From Methanobacterium sp. UBA375 (GTDB lineage Archaea; Methanobacteriota; Methanobacteria; Methanobacteriales; Methanobacteriaceae), in assembly GCA_002495625.1 (NCBI GenBank), contig DAGC01000012.1:309952-373951 (forward strand): a stretch of 64,000 nucleotides of DNA, read 5' to 3'. A model generated the notes under the pieces. That model did no database searches, was not told the origin of the DNA, and saw nothing but the letters and a program-made list of their open reading frames with translations. Of this stretch, positions 37,358-46,385 are shown piece after piece. Position numbers and translations under genes: made by a program. How positions within the stretch are numbered: the stretch's first letter is position 1; each line of letters starts with the position of its first letter.

Positions 37358-37375
37358 ATGGGTATTAAACCCCAT
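37358..37375 (+). terminator. Hairpin between convergent genes
   Basis: ATGGG (37358-37362) and CCCAT (37371-37375) form a stem with an 8-nt loop, followed by a T-rich run (CACTTTATTATTTACTTTTT). It probably ends the AIM24-AbrB transcript 50 bases after the stop. Confidence 0.45.
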
Positions 37376-37393
37376 CACTTTATTATTTACTTT

Positions 37394-37753
37394 TTAAGCA
37401 GTTATATGGACGCTCAATATAGCATCGTCTAATTCACCGCCTCCGCTAACAGAGGAATTAGCTGAATTGACTATTTCATCTCCTCTCATTAACTGTATGG
37501 ATAGTGTTTCATTGGAGTCTTTATCCTTCTTTTCAACATCAACTTTCAAACTACCAATATACGTGCCTAAATCAATTGTTTCTTCACCAGTACCTTCTAT
37601 TGTCCGTGTTTCCTTTTCTGTAGTTATGGTACCATTCCAACTACCAGGATAATTTACCACTACTTTAACCGGTGATGCTACACATCCCGATACAGCCACT
37701 GCAACTAAAAATATAGATATTATTAACAAGCCGATTTCAATCTTTTTTGACAT
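37394..37753 (-). CDS. Small exported lipoprotein of unknown function
   Basis: A 119-residue protein with a signal peptide ending in a lipobox (LVAVAVSGC), then a predicted beta-rich domain (VVVNYPGSWNGTI, GTYIGSLKVDVEKKD). Lipid attachment is inferred from the motif. No family recognised. A TTATATAT promoter lies near 37830 on the minus strand. AT-rich codon use, like the channel gene downstream. Confidence 0.6.
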   Translation of the reverse strand: MSKKIEIGLLIISIFLVAVAVSGCVASPVKVVVNYPGSWNGTITTEKETRTIEGTGEETIDLGTYIGSLKVDVEKKDKDSNETLSIQLMRGDEIVNSANSSVSGGGELDDAILSVHITA

Positions 37754-38027
37754 TTTCTACACTCCCTTAATCCTGAAAATCTCTGATTTATGGATAATAG
37801 CGATCCCAATACTTACTCTTATCTTTAGATATATAAGGTTTCGTTGTTTTTTTGTGATTCAATATAAAAAATGCTAAAAAGTTATGTGAATTTATTACTA
37901 ATCTTGGAAAATAAATTGAGTTTCATAAACGATATATCCATAAATAGGGCTTCAAATTATCCATTAAAAAGAACTTAAATTTTGTGATTCATTTAAAATG
38001 AAAAATATAATAGTTGGATATTCCAGG

Positions 38028-38798
38028 TTATTTATGATCCTTTTCATCTAAAATTCTTTTAATCTCTTCGATATCTCTTTGAATGGAAGTCAGCTGGTTT
38101 CTAACATCTTTTCGAAATGTTTCTAGATCCTCTTCTATTTCTTCGTCTTCCTTTTTGGTGATTTCAAAAATCCACCTACTAATTGACGCAGCCAAATAAC
38201 TGACGAAACCAATACCTGAGACTATAATTATAACCGTAGCTACCCTGCCTCCAACAGTTAGAGGAAATATATCACCAAATCCTACGGTTGTGAGGGTGAT
38301 TAAAGCATACCATATGGCATCATCTACACTATTTACATTTGGATTAACTCCGTGTTCAAAAAAATAAAATATCGACGCAGCGGAAATTAAAATAAATATT
38401 AAGGTTATGATACCGTATTCTAGATGTGTTTTTTCTAAAAAATTGAAAAAATTTGCTAAATTTCTCCTAAAAAGGGATAGAATTCTTATCAATCTAAAAT
38501 ACCTTAAAAATGTTGCAAATCCAGGTATAACAATTTCTGGAACCATTCCCAGTAAATCAAACCAATTGTCCTTCAAATATTTAGTTTTGCTGGTGGAATT
38601 TTTAAATTCATAGATAAACTGTGCAATTAAAATAATGACAACAAATAAGTCAAAATATAAAATAAACTGATATAACTGAGGATTTATATTATTTATAAAA
38701 ATTAAAGCAGTTAACAGTATTATATCCAATAAAACTAACCCAATTACTGTAATGTTGAACAACTTTACTAATCTGGGAGTTTTTTTAATATTTATCAT
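38028..38798 (-). CDS. Voltage-gated-type potassium channel (6 TM)
   Basis: A 256-residue channel with six hydrophobic segments and a pore with the K+ selectivity filter TVGFGD (LITLTTVGFGDIFPL). S4-like basic residues (RYFRLIRILSLFRRN) suggest voltage sensing as in KvAP-type channels. A C-terminal coiled coil (residues about 205-250, heptad-like Glu/Lys/Ile) should tetramerise the subunits. The codon use is clearly more AT-rich than neighbours, a possible sign of transfer. No partner gene is evident. Confidence 0.85.
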   Translation of the reverse strand: MINIKKTPRLVKLFNITVIGLVLLDIILLTALIFINNINPQLYQFILYFDLFVVIILIAQFIYEFKNSTSKTKYLKDNWFDLLGMVPEIVIPGFATFLRYFRLIRILSLFRRNLANFFNFLEKTHLEYGIITLIFILISAASIFYFFEHGVNPNVNSVDDAIWYALITLTTVGFGDIFPLTVGGRVATVIIIVSGIGFVSYLAASISRWIFEITKKEDEEIEEDLETFRKDVRNQLTSIQRDIEEIKRILDEKDHK

Positions 38799-38962
38799 TC
38801 AAATGTCTGTTTTTTGTTCATAATTAATAGTTGTTTCTATCTAGTCGAACAAAAACTTCTTTAATAGAAGAATAGGAGTCCTAGATTTTATACAAAATAG
38901 TTAAAAAATAAACTCATTTAATAAAAAAGAATTAAAAATAAAAAAGAAATTAGAGTATGGGA

Positions 38963-40195
38963 TTACCCGTACATAACCCCGGCTTCTTTCCTCATCTCTT
39001 CTTCTCTTTCCATTCCGATTATTTTATCCACGGCGTCCATGAAGTCGTTCATGGTTACCACGGTTCTTTCTTCTCGGATGGCGAACATTCCTGATTCGGT
39101 ACAGACTGCTTTTAGGTCTGCTCCGGAGGCTCCTTCGGTGAGGCTGGCAATCATTCTGATATCAACTTCCTCATCCAGGGACATGTTTTTGGAGTGGATC
39201 TTGAGTATCTCCATTCTACCGTCTTCGTTGGGTATGGGTACTTCTATGAATCGGTCGAATCTACCTGGACGCAGGAGTGCTGGGTCCAGTATGTCGGGTC
39301 GGTTGGTGGCAGCGACGATTCCCACATCACCCCTTCCTTCGAATCCGTCCATCTCAGCCAGTAGCTGCATCAGTGTACGCTGTACCTCACGGTCTCCGCT
39401 GGTAGAGCTTTTTAGTCTTTTAGCAGCGATAGCGTCGATCTCATCGATAAATATGATGCTGGGTGCTTTTTCCTTGGCCAGTTCAAAGACGCCACGTACC
39501 AGTCGGGCTCCTTCACCGATGTATTTTTTCACGAATTCTGAGGCCACTATCTTGATGAAGGTGGCGTTGGTTTCATGGGCCACGGCTTTGGCCAGTAAGG
39601 TTTTACCGGTACCTGGTGGGCCGTATAAGAGAACTCCTTTTGGTGGTTCTATTCCTATTTCGATGAATAATTCCGGTTTTTTAAGGGGTAGTTCTACTGT
39701 TTCTTTAATTTCAACTACCTGTTCTTCTAATCCGCCTATCTGTCCGTAACTTACATCTGGTTTTTCTTCAACTTCCATACCAGTTACTAGTGGGTCTTTT
39801 TCTGAGGGCAGTACGTTCACTATGCTGAAGGTCTGCTGATTCAAGGCCACTCTAGCTCCTGGTTCTAAAGATTTTTCATCTAAGAAACGTGAATATCCAA
39901 TAACGAAGTGCGGTCCGGTACTACTTTTAACTACTACCTTACCATCGTCTAATACTTCGGTTACGGTAGCTATTACCAGTGGAGGAGATCTGAACCTTTC
40001 AATTTCTCCTCTGAGAGATTTTACCTCTCTATCAATCCGCATCTTTTCATTTTCAAGTAATACTTTATCCTTTTCGAGTTTCCTTACCTTCCACATTAAA
40101 TTGCGTTTGGTTTTGGTATTCTCCTCTTTAAGGATTTTAATCTCTTTTTTAAGGTCTTCTATTTTCTTTAAAACATTGGGGGACATGTTTTCCAT
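38963..40195 (-). CDS. pan: Proteasome-activating nucleotidase
   Basis: A 410-residue AAA+ unfoldase. N-terminal coiled coil (about 5-60), OB domain, then the AAA domain: YGPPGTGKTLLAK (Walker A), IIFIDEIDAIAAKR (Walker B), RPGRFDRF. The C-terminus is MYG, the hydrophobic-Tyr-any (HbYX) motif that docks into and opens the 20S gate. It is divergent from mbf1, and the pair lies just before the pseudomurein genes, as recalled for Methanothermobacter. Confidence 0.96.
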   Translation of the reverse strand: MENMSPNVLKKIEDLKKEIKILKEENTKTKRNLMWKVRKLEKDKVLLENEKMRIDREVKSLRGEIERFRSPPLVIATVTEVLDDGKVVVKSSTGPHFVIGYSRFLDEKSLEPGARVALNQQTFSIVNVLPSEKDPLVTGMEVEEKPDVSYGQIGGLEEQVVEIKETVELPLKKPELFIEIGIEPPKGVLLYGPPGTGKTLLAKAVAHETNATFIKIVASEFVKKYIGEGARLVRGVFELAKEKAPSIIFIDEIDAIAAKRLKSSTSGDREVQRTLMQLLAEMDGFEGRGDVGIVAATNRPDILDPALLRPGRFDRFIEVPIPNEDGRMEILKIHSKNMSLDEEVDIRMIASLTEGASGADLKAVCTESGMFAIREERTVVTMNDFMDAVDKIIGMEREEEMRKEAGVMYG

Positions 40196-40335
40196 GGTCC
40201 TGGTTCACTCCTAATCATTTTTCCATAATTAAAAAAATAATTGTTGGTTTTCATGTTATATAGTCAACTATTATCCCTAATAATATTTAAATATTGAGGT
40301 GTAAATTATATATAAGACAATTCAAAGGGATGCCC

Positions 40336-40794
40336 ATGAGATGCGAGATTTGTGGAAAAAAAGTACCAGGTAAGCCAATACGTGTTAAAATCGACGGTTC
40401 AGTCATGCAAACTTGTAAAGAGTGTTCAAAATTTGGTAAAGTACAAAAAGAACCTCCAAGACCAGCTAGACCAAGAACGCCACCTCGTCGCCCTAGGGTA
40501 AGAGAACCATCATATGAAGTATCTGAAGACTATAATACCCTGATCAGAACAGCAAGAGAAAAAAAAGTATGGTCAAGAGAGGAATTAGCACAAAAAATCA
40601 ATGAAAAAGCATCGGTAATTAATAGGATAGAATCTGGAAAGATGATTCCAGATATAAAACTAGCAAGAAAGTTAGAAAGGATTTTAAACATTACAATATT
40701 GGATCGAATAGAAGATGAGCAACTAGAAGACACTGCTTCCTCAACCAGAGGCGGTACTACCATTGGTGATATAGCTCACATAAAGAGGAGATAA
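40336..40794 (+). CDS. mbf1: Multiprotein bridging factor type 1 (aMBF1)
   Basis: About 152 residues. An N-terminal zinc ribbon (MRCEICGKK...CKECSKF), a Pro/Arg-rich linker (PRPARPRTPPRRPRV), then a helix-turn-helix domain (REELAQKINEKASVINRIE). It bridges TBP/TFB-like components or ribosomes. The start at 40336 is chosen since AAAGGG is 6 nt upstream and homologues begin at MRCEICG. Confidence 0.9.
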   Translation: MRCEICGKKVPGKPIRVKIDGSVMQTCKECSKFGKVQKEPPRPARPRTPPRRPRVREPSYEVSEDYNTLIRTAREKKVWSREELAQKINEKASVINRIESGKMIPDIKLARKLERILNITILDRIEDEQLEDTASSTRGGTTIGDIAHIKRR

Positions 40795-40804
40795 AAAAAT
40801 ATTC

Positions 40805-41176
40805 TTAGTTTTTTCCAGAACGCTCTTTACTTTTCCGGGAATAATAACCCTTAAAAGGAAGCAGTTCACTAAAACTCTTCTTTAAATTGGAATAATCTTC
40901 ATATTCGTCGCTTATAACAACCAGATGGGCCGGGGGATGTATTTTCCTAACTTGCATTATGCTCTTGGTGGTGTCTTCTTCCACCAGCACCATAACCGCC
41001 CGTTTAGATGTCCTTTTTATTTTCTGTTTAAGGATACGCTCTATAACTTCATCCGCCAGTTCTGGGGGTATTATTTTAGGTTTTCCACAGATTTTAAGAT
41101 GGGCGTGTCTTTCCAGATCAGCCAGAGCATTTAAGATTTTTTTCTTATCGTCTGCTCTGATTAAAATAAGTGCCAT
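40805..41176 (-). CDS. DUF356 protein
   Basis: A 123-residue protein of DUF356, a family I know only from methanogens. It has LILIRADDKKKILNALADLE and PPAHLVVISDEYEDYSNLKK, and no signal or membrane segment. Function unknown. It sits 7 bases after the large exported protein gene on the same strand and so is part of the envelope-linked operon. Confidence 0.8.
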   Translation of the reverse strand: MALILIRADDKKKILNALADLERHAHLKICGKPKIIPPELADEVIERILKQKIKRTSKRAVMVLVEEDTTKSIMQVRKIHPPAHLVVISDEYEDYSNLKKSFSELLPFKGYYSRKSKERSGKN

Positions 41177-41183
41177 GATCTGT

Positions 41184-42461
41184 TCAACGCCTTTTTTTCA
41201 TGAATGAAGAGATCAAAGTGCTTCTAAATAGTACCAGAACCACTAGGATTAACCCTATTGCTGTCTGCATATTTCCGATAATATCCAATAGTGAGGAGCT
41301 TATGGGCAGATTCCAGGGTGGGGATGTTCTACCACCGCCCAGGGGTGTGAAATAAACTCCCACCTGTTTGGAGTTTTCCCTGATGTTGATATCCTTTGAT
41401 TCAACATGATTTACACCAATTAGAAGACCACGGTCAATGGCAGAGTTAATTGACTTGGCAATGGCGTTGGCGTTGAATCCATTTTTGTTAACTGAATAGG
41501 TAACAATTTCTGACGTGGTGGTGCTGATACCGGACAGGTCTGTTCCGTAGGTGTTGACGGTTACGTTGGATGGTGAAACGGTGATTCCACTCCGCAGGAC
41601 GTCGTAGGCATAGGCTATCTTCAGTGGATTACCATCCAGGGGACATGTGGAGTAACTTTCTGCCGCGGGATATGCTATACCCCATCCACATTCCGGGTCA
41701 TATTTACTGTAGGGCTCGTTCATGGGGAAACCAGGCTGATTTACATCAGTTGGAGTGAAGGTATCTCCTGTGGTAATATCAGATACCAGGTTAACCGCTC
41801 CTCCACCGTGGTTTTCATTGGCCTCAACCGATACCTTCTGGAAGACGTCGCCCATTATTTCTGTGGCGGAGTAACCGTCCCTTATCTTTTCACCGATCAT
41901 CACCGCCGTTTCTTTTCTGATTAATGCGGCGTCACCACCTCCCGGGTTGGTTGATGTGTGCCTTAAGTGTATTATCGCTCCCTTTTTACCTGCTGGCAGA
42001 ATTGCCAGTCCATTTTCATGGGGGGTTACTGTGATGGTTCCATCATCTTCTACAGTTACCACGTAGACAGAGAAATCCCCACCAACCGCGGCTCCCATGG
42101 TGGGGCCTCCGGCCATTATCCTTATTCCTTTGTAGTTGCTAGCTATACTTACTGCAGTTGATGGTGTTTGATTCTCCTTGAAGAGTTGAATAGTTTCCAC
42201 GATGGCAGCCAGCCTGTTTGTTTCGTTCATTTCCGCTCCACCAGATAAAACCGCGAAATCTTGTTCCGGGGAGAATATGAAGGTGGACTGGAACATGTTG
42301 TTGGCGTAGGACATACTACCGGCGGCAGCTCCATTAGGATCCTGACCTGTGGGGTCGGATATGATGATGACGTTTAAGGTGGCAGCTGCAGTGTTCATGG
42401 CCAGGGTAATGGTCATCATCAAGACCATGATCTTGATGATATTTGCTCGGTCGATCTTCAC
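41184..42461 (-). CDS. Large exported protein, C-terminally membrane-anchored
   Basis: A 425-residue protein with an N-terminal signal (IIKIMVLMMTITLAMNTAAA) and a C-terminal transmembrane helix (IGLILVVLVLFRSTLI), so most of it faces outside. The extracellular part has GPTMGAAVGGDFSVYVVTVE and GGDAALIRKETAVMIGEKIRD. No family recognised. Its start overlaps the stop of the POTRA-like gene by 4 bases (ATGA), and DUF356 follows. The neighbouring pseudomurein genes make a wall or surface role plausible. Confidence 0.65.
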   Translation of the reverse strand: MKIDRANIIKIMVLMMTITLAMNTAAATLNVIIISDPTGQDPNGAAAGSMSYANNMFQSTFIFSPEQDFAVLSGGAEMNETNRLAAIVETIQLFKENQTPSTAVSIASNYKGIRIMAGGPTMGAAVGGDFSVYVVTVEDDGTITVTPHENGLAILPAGKKGAIIHLRHTSTNPGGGDAALIRKETAVMIGEKIRDGYSATEIMGDVFQKVSVEANENHGGGAVNLVSDITTGDTFTPTDVNQPGFPMNEPYSKYDPECGWGIAYPAAESYSTCPLDGNPLKIAYAYDVLRSGITVSPSNVTVNTYGTDLSGISTTTSEIVTYSVNKNGFNANAIAKSINSAIDRGLLIGVNHVESKDINIRENSKQVGVYFTPLGGGRTSPPWNLPISSSLLDIIGNMQTAIGLILVVLVLFRSTLISSFMKKRR

Positions 42462-42880
42462 TTCACCACCACTGCTTGGAAGTCTTCGATAACGTTGATG
42501 GTTACTATACCGGTTATTTTATCCACTTTAACATCCACGGCAGTTATAGGGTATATCTGGGTACCGGGAATTGCGGCGTAGGACACCGCTATTTCTGCAT
42601 TGTTTATAGCCCCATCCAGGGGTACTTTTCGCTTAGAAGTAACCAGGGTATCTCCCTGAATATAACTTCCCGACCTGAACCCTACATCTGCAGCCAGACC
42701 CTTGATAGTTGCTGTGGGTACGATGTCGTTTCCTTTAACTATCACTCCTGCGATGGGAACACCCTGTCCAGTGTCATCAGAGGAGGCGTAAGACACATAA
42801 CTCATAACCCTGCCTGATAAAATTAGCATAAAGGCCAGTATGAGGATAATTAAAGTATCTCTTCTTATTTTTATAAACAT
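42458..42880 (-). CDS. Exported POTRA-like domain protein
   Basis: A 140-residue protein with an N-terminal membrane helix or signal (about 8-30). Residues 41-135 are predicted to form one beta-alpha-alpha-beta-beta domain with VIVKGNDIVPTATIKG, a mid loop and VDVKVDKITGIVTINVIED. The pattern (V-I-x-G-N-x-I-x-x-x-x-I ... V-x-V-x-x-x-x-I-V-x-I-x-V-x-E) fits POTRA domains of FtsQ/BamA. It is 275 bases downstream of the Mur cluster on the same strand, with a terminator-like hairpin between. Confidence 0.55.
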   Translation of the reverse strand: MFIKIRRDTLIILILAFMLILSGRVMSYVSYASSDDTGQGVPIAGVIVKGNDIVPTATIKGLAADVGFRSGSYIQGDTLVTSKRKVPLDGAINNAEIAVSYAAIPGTQIYPITAVDVKVDKITGIVTINVIEDFQAVVVK

Positions 42881-42974
42881 CCTTCTTTCACCATGATACT
42901 CTAAATGTGTTATATTTTGAGTTTTATTCCATATTCAAAATCGTTTTATATTGAATTTTATTGATATTATAAAT

Positions 42975-43002
42975 TAAAAAAATTTACGTAGTTTTTAACT
43001 AC
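42975..43002 (-). terminator. Hairpin and T-run after the Mur ligase operon
   Basis: On the minus strand GTAGTT-AAA-AACTAC (43002-42988) is followed by GTAAATTTTTTT. It lies about 150 bases after the last Mur ligase stop, in the 274-base gap before the POTRA-like gene. Confidence 0.45.
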
Positions 43003-43154
43003 AAATTTAGACAAATCCCTTTTTTTGAGGATTTATTATTAATATCTTCGCTATTTAAATAGGTTTTTCATGTAAATAAATTTTTTATAAAATATTGAAT
43101 GGAAGTTTATGGATATCTTAGTATATTAACTTTGGCCCCCATGGTTTAGTAAAT

Positions 43155-44786
43155 TTATCCTCGACCCTCTGGTAACTCGATAATTCTCCGGATTTCTTCC
43201 CGGTAGGTAAAAGCTGCTTCACCGATACAAACCACAACCCGCGCATCAAGTTTAAGAGCGGTCTTTAATCCCCGGGTGATTTGTTCTAGATTAGCTCCCA
43301 GGGTTCTCTTTTTAAATTCATCTGGATATTGGGAGGTTAAAATTATCTTATCTGCTCCTGGTTTTCCTTCCCTCATGAAATTGTCCGCTGCTTTTCTCGA
43401 ATAATATGAGGCAGGGATCACGTAGTCAGCGTTATCCAGGCTTCTATTTAGAATATCCCTGTCTCCCCCTTCTCCTGACTCAGAGGATACAGTTATAACC
43501 ACTGCCAGGGGTTTATAGATCTTCTCAAGTTCCCGGAGCACGGTTTCCACCCCGCCAGGGTTGTGTGCATAGTCTATGATGACATTTTTCCCCTGATATT
43601 CCCCTATATAATCTAATCTACCAGGAACACCTTTAAAGGTTTGAACGTTGGTTATTATATCTTTTAAAGGTAGGTTAAAGAATTCCTTCGCCGCTGCTAT
43701 GGCACCCAATGTATTGTAGATATTATGAAGGCCCATGAGTGGTATTTTCACGGTTAAAACTTCCCAAGGTGTTTTCAGGGTGAAACTACCCCCCCTTATA
43801 TCTGTGGCCAGATAGTCGATTTGAGGATTTTCCAGTCCACAAGGACAATCATACTTACCCATTCCAGATATGGTCTCATTAACAGGTAGTTCTCTCCCGC
43901 ACCAGCAACTTTTTTCATTTATTATATCTGTCTCCAAGTCTACCCCGAAGGTGATTACCCCTTCAGGGTCCTGAATCCTGGATTCAATCAAACCCCATAC
44001 CGTGGGATCATCCCCGTTAACTATCAACATCCTGTCTTTAAGGTAATCCACGAATTCACCCTTTATACTGGCGTATTTCAGGAAATCCTGGTCATCCTGC
44101 ATGTGATCCGGGGTGATGTTGGTGATTACTCCACAGTCTGGCCGGGAACGTTCCACCATGAACTTTAAATCCCCTGGCTTTCCAAAGGTACCGGTTTCCA
44201 GGACAGCCACATCACCCTTCAACCGGCACTGCAGTGGGGGTATATATTCGATGTTGCCCTGTAAATGTTTAAACCCGTGTTCAGTGGGTTCAAGCCCTGC
44301 AGAAGAACAGATGTGTTTTAACATGGAAACGGTGGTGGTCTTACCATTGGTCCCCGTCACACAGAGTACCGGTTTATCCGGTTTTATGAGGTTGATTACC
44401 TCATCTACTTTGACTATTTCATATTTACCTTTCTGTGAGTTAACTTTCAAGGTTTTAAAAAATTCAGAATCTTCTGGTAAACTGGGAGGGGGTATGATGA
44501 AGTTTGATTTGGCAAAAAACGATTCTGGGTGTCCGCCAAAATACAGTGGAGAATGATAATCCTTTAAGGTATATTTAAACTTACAGTTATTTTCTTCCTT
44601 GATATCGGTCCCCACGACCTTGTACCAGTTGTCCATTAAAACCCGGGCCACCAGATTGCCCACTATTCCACAGACACCGATGACACCGAATACCTTACCC
44701 GAACAAACTTTTGAAGAAAAATCTACACCCTCTTTGGTATCTCTGGACATGAATGGTACCTTTTTAATTTTTACCGTATTTTTCAC
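43155..44786 (-). CDS. Mur ligase family protein, pseudomurein synthesis (with zinc ribbon)
   Basis: A 543-residue ATP-dependent peptide ligase. N-terminal Rossmann part (VFGVIGVCGIVGNLVARVL), central P-loop VTGTNGKTTTVSM (about 142-154), and C-terminal domain with DYAHNPGG. An unusual Cys pair group, CWCG (294-297) and CPCG (314-317), forms a likely zinc ribbon similar to MurT. It adds a residue to the pseudomurein precursor; the specific amino acid is not readable. It overlaps the upstream ligase by 23 bases; a Met at 44750 is the shorter start. Confidence 0.88.
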   Translation of the reverse strand: MKNTVKIKKVPFMSRDTKEGVDFSSKVCSGKVFGVIGVCGIVGNLVARVLMDNWYKVVGTDIKEENNCKFKYTLKDYHSPLYFGGHPESFFAKSNFIIPPPSLPEDSEFFKTLKVNSQKGKYEIVKVDEVINLIKPDKPVLCVTGTNGKTTTVSMLKHICSSAGLEPTEHGFKHLQGNIEYIPPLQCRLKGDVAVLETGTFGKPGDLKFMVERSRPDCGVITNITPDHMQDDQDFLKYASIKGEFVDYLKDRMLIVNGDDPTVWGLIESRIQDPEGVITFGVDLETDIINEKSCWCGRELPVNETISGMGKYDCPCGLENPQIDYLATDIRGGSFTLKTPWEVLTVKIPLMGLHNIYNTLGAIAAAKEFFNLPLKDIITNVQTFKGVPGRLDYIGEYQGKNVIIDYAHNPGGVETVLRELEKIYKPLAVVITVSSESGEGGDRDILNRSLDNADYVIPASYYSRKAADNFMREGKPGADKIILTSQYPDEFKKRTLGANLEQITRGLKTALKLDARVVVCIGEAAFTYREEIRRIIELPEGRG

Positions 44787-46197
44787 AGCCCCTTTCTATT
44801 CCCAGTAACATCTTCCGTTTAACTTCATCGTAGTTGGTTACACCACCGGGGCCAACATGTATGATGGTATCACCTGGTTTCGTAACCTTTATGGCGATTT
44901 CTCCGGCCATGATCATGTTTTCTACGGCTATTTTCTGGCACTCTGGGTTCTGGACGCCTCTTAAAACTTCACCAGCCGCTTCCATGTTTATACCCCCCAG
45001 GGTTTCGTTGAATCCGCTGGAGATTAAAACATCTGCATACTGGCCTATCGTTTCACCCACTTTGAACTTATCCCTTATGGTGGTGGTGTCTGGATTGTCC
45101 ACGATAACGACTAGTTTACCATTTGAAAATTGTTCCAGGGTGGATATTAGTCCTTCAGGCACGAAGGCGGTGTCAAAATGGGTTTTTCTACCACAATAAA
45201 TTCCCATAAATTCCAGATGTCCTGAGACACCCGGGAAATTGCTTAAACCTTCCTTGATATTTTCTTCACTCAGACCATAGGTCAGGGCCACGGCTGATGC
45301 AGCCAGGGAGTTTTCAAAATAATATCCCTTCAATTTAAAACTGGTTTTAAAGGACCCTTTATGGCTAAGAGTATGCACTGGATTTTTAAAACTGGTTAAA
45401 TCATAATCTACGGTTATCTCGTTATCTTCCAGAGTTCCGGAAATGTTACACTGGCCTTTTTGGGTGCAGTAGTATACGATGTCATCCCGGATTGGTTCCA
45501 GGTAACTCTGACACTGGGGTGTGGATATCAGTATCTCACTGGACCCGGCGATGAAGAGCTTCCTTTGGGCGTACTTCTCCAGTGAGTCCTCAAATTCATC
45601 CAGGTGTTCCGGATAGATATTGGTAAGCACCCCTATTTTCAGTTTAACCTCGCTCATCAACCGAGATGTTCCATGGGGGAGTTCAAATACGGCAACGTCA
45701 CATTTCCGGTGATGGTCTTTTATTATCCCGTCTACAATCACTTCACTCAGAAGGTTACCATGGCGGGAGGAGCACTTCCACACATCATATCCGCTGGATT
45801 CGAATATCTGGGCGATTATATGGGTGGTGCTGGTCTTTCCCAGGGTCCCGGTAACCCCGATGATGTCGATGTCAATTAAATCATCCACTATATGGGATAC
45901 TTCCCGGTGTTCAAGTAATTTTATACCACTTTCCCCCACCTGATTCCATGCTGGTGAATCTGCGGCTATGTTGGGGGATAAATAGGCTGAATCGAAGCTA
46001 GCCATATCCTGGGGAACATCGTTACCTAAATTCAGTTTGACACCTTCTTCCTTCATCTGGAGAAGGATCTCCTGATATTTAGGGGTGAATTCATCTAACC
46101 TTTTTTGGTCGGTGATGTGAACCTGATGACCTATATAATTTAAAATTCTGGCAACAGGACGCCCCGCATTTCCTGCACCTATTACTACACATTTCAA
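44764..46197 (-). CDS. Mur ligase family protein, pseudomurein synthesis
   Basis: A 477-residue Mur-type ligase: N-terminal MurC/MurD-like Rossmann motif VIGAGNAGRPVARILN, P-loop GVTGTLGKTSTTH (114-126), the central domain with NIYPEHLDEF, and a C-terminal ADVLISSGFNETLGG region. It ends inside the next ligase gene. Upstream is a 188-base gap with the repeat ATCTTAATTATTT twice. Pseudomurein is built by several such ligases that join Glu, Lys and Ala through gamma and epsilon links. Confidence 0.88.
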   Translation of the reverse strand: MKCVVIGAGNAGRPVARILNYIGHQVHITDQKRLDEFTPKYQEILLQMKEEGVKLNLGNDVPQDMASFDSAYLSPNIAADSPAWNQVGESGIKLLEHREVSHIVDDLIDIDIIGVTGTLGKTSTTHIIAQIFESSGYDVWKCSSRHGNLLSEVIVDGIIKDHHRKCDVAVFELPHGTSRLMSEVKLKIGVLTNIYPEHLDEFEDSLEKYAQRKLFIAGSSEILISTPQCQSYLEPIRDDIVYYCTQKGQCNISGTLEDNEITVDYDLTSFKNPVHTLSHKGSFKTSFKLKGYYFENSLAASAVALTYGLSEENIKEGLSNFPGVSGHLEFMGIYCGRKTHFDTAFVPEGLISTLEQFSNGKLVVIVDNPDTTTIRDKFKVGETIGQYADVLISSGFNETLGGINMEAAGEVLRGVQNPECQKIAVENMIMAGEIAIKVTKPGDTIIHVGPGGVTNYDEVKRKMLLGIERGCEKYGKN

Positions 46198-46385
46198 TTT
46201 ATCAAATCTACCTGTTAATTTTTTATAATATCTTAATTATTTTTTTAATTATATCTTAATTATTTAAAATCAAGCGTAAAAGCTTACATGATTTTTTTAT
46301 AATCATTTAGAATTATTTGTTATATAAAAGTTCATTTATATTTAAAAATAATAGTATTTAGTTGATTTATATAAAAATAGTGGTA

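Noticed and set aside
46198..46385. Direct repeat ATCTTAATTATTT before a Mur ligase as an operator
   Set aside because: The gap is almost pure A/T, so a 13-base repeat is weak evidence for a binding site.
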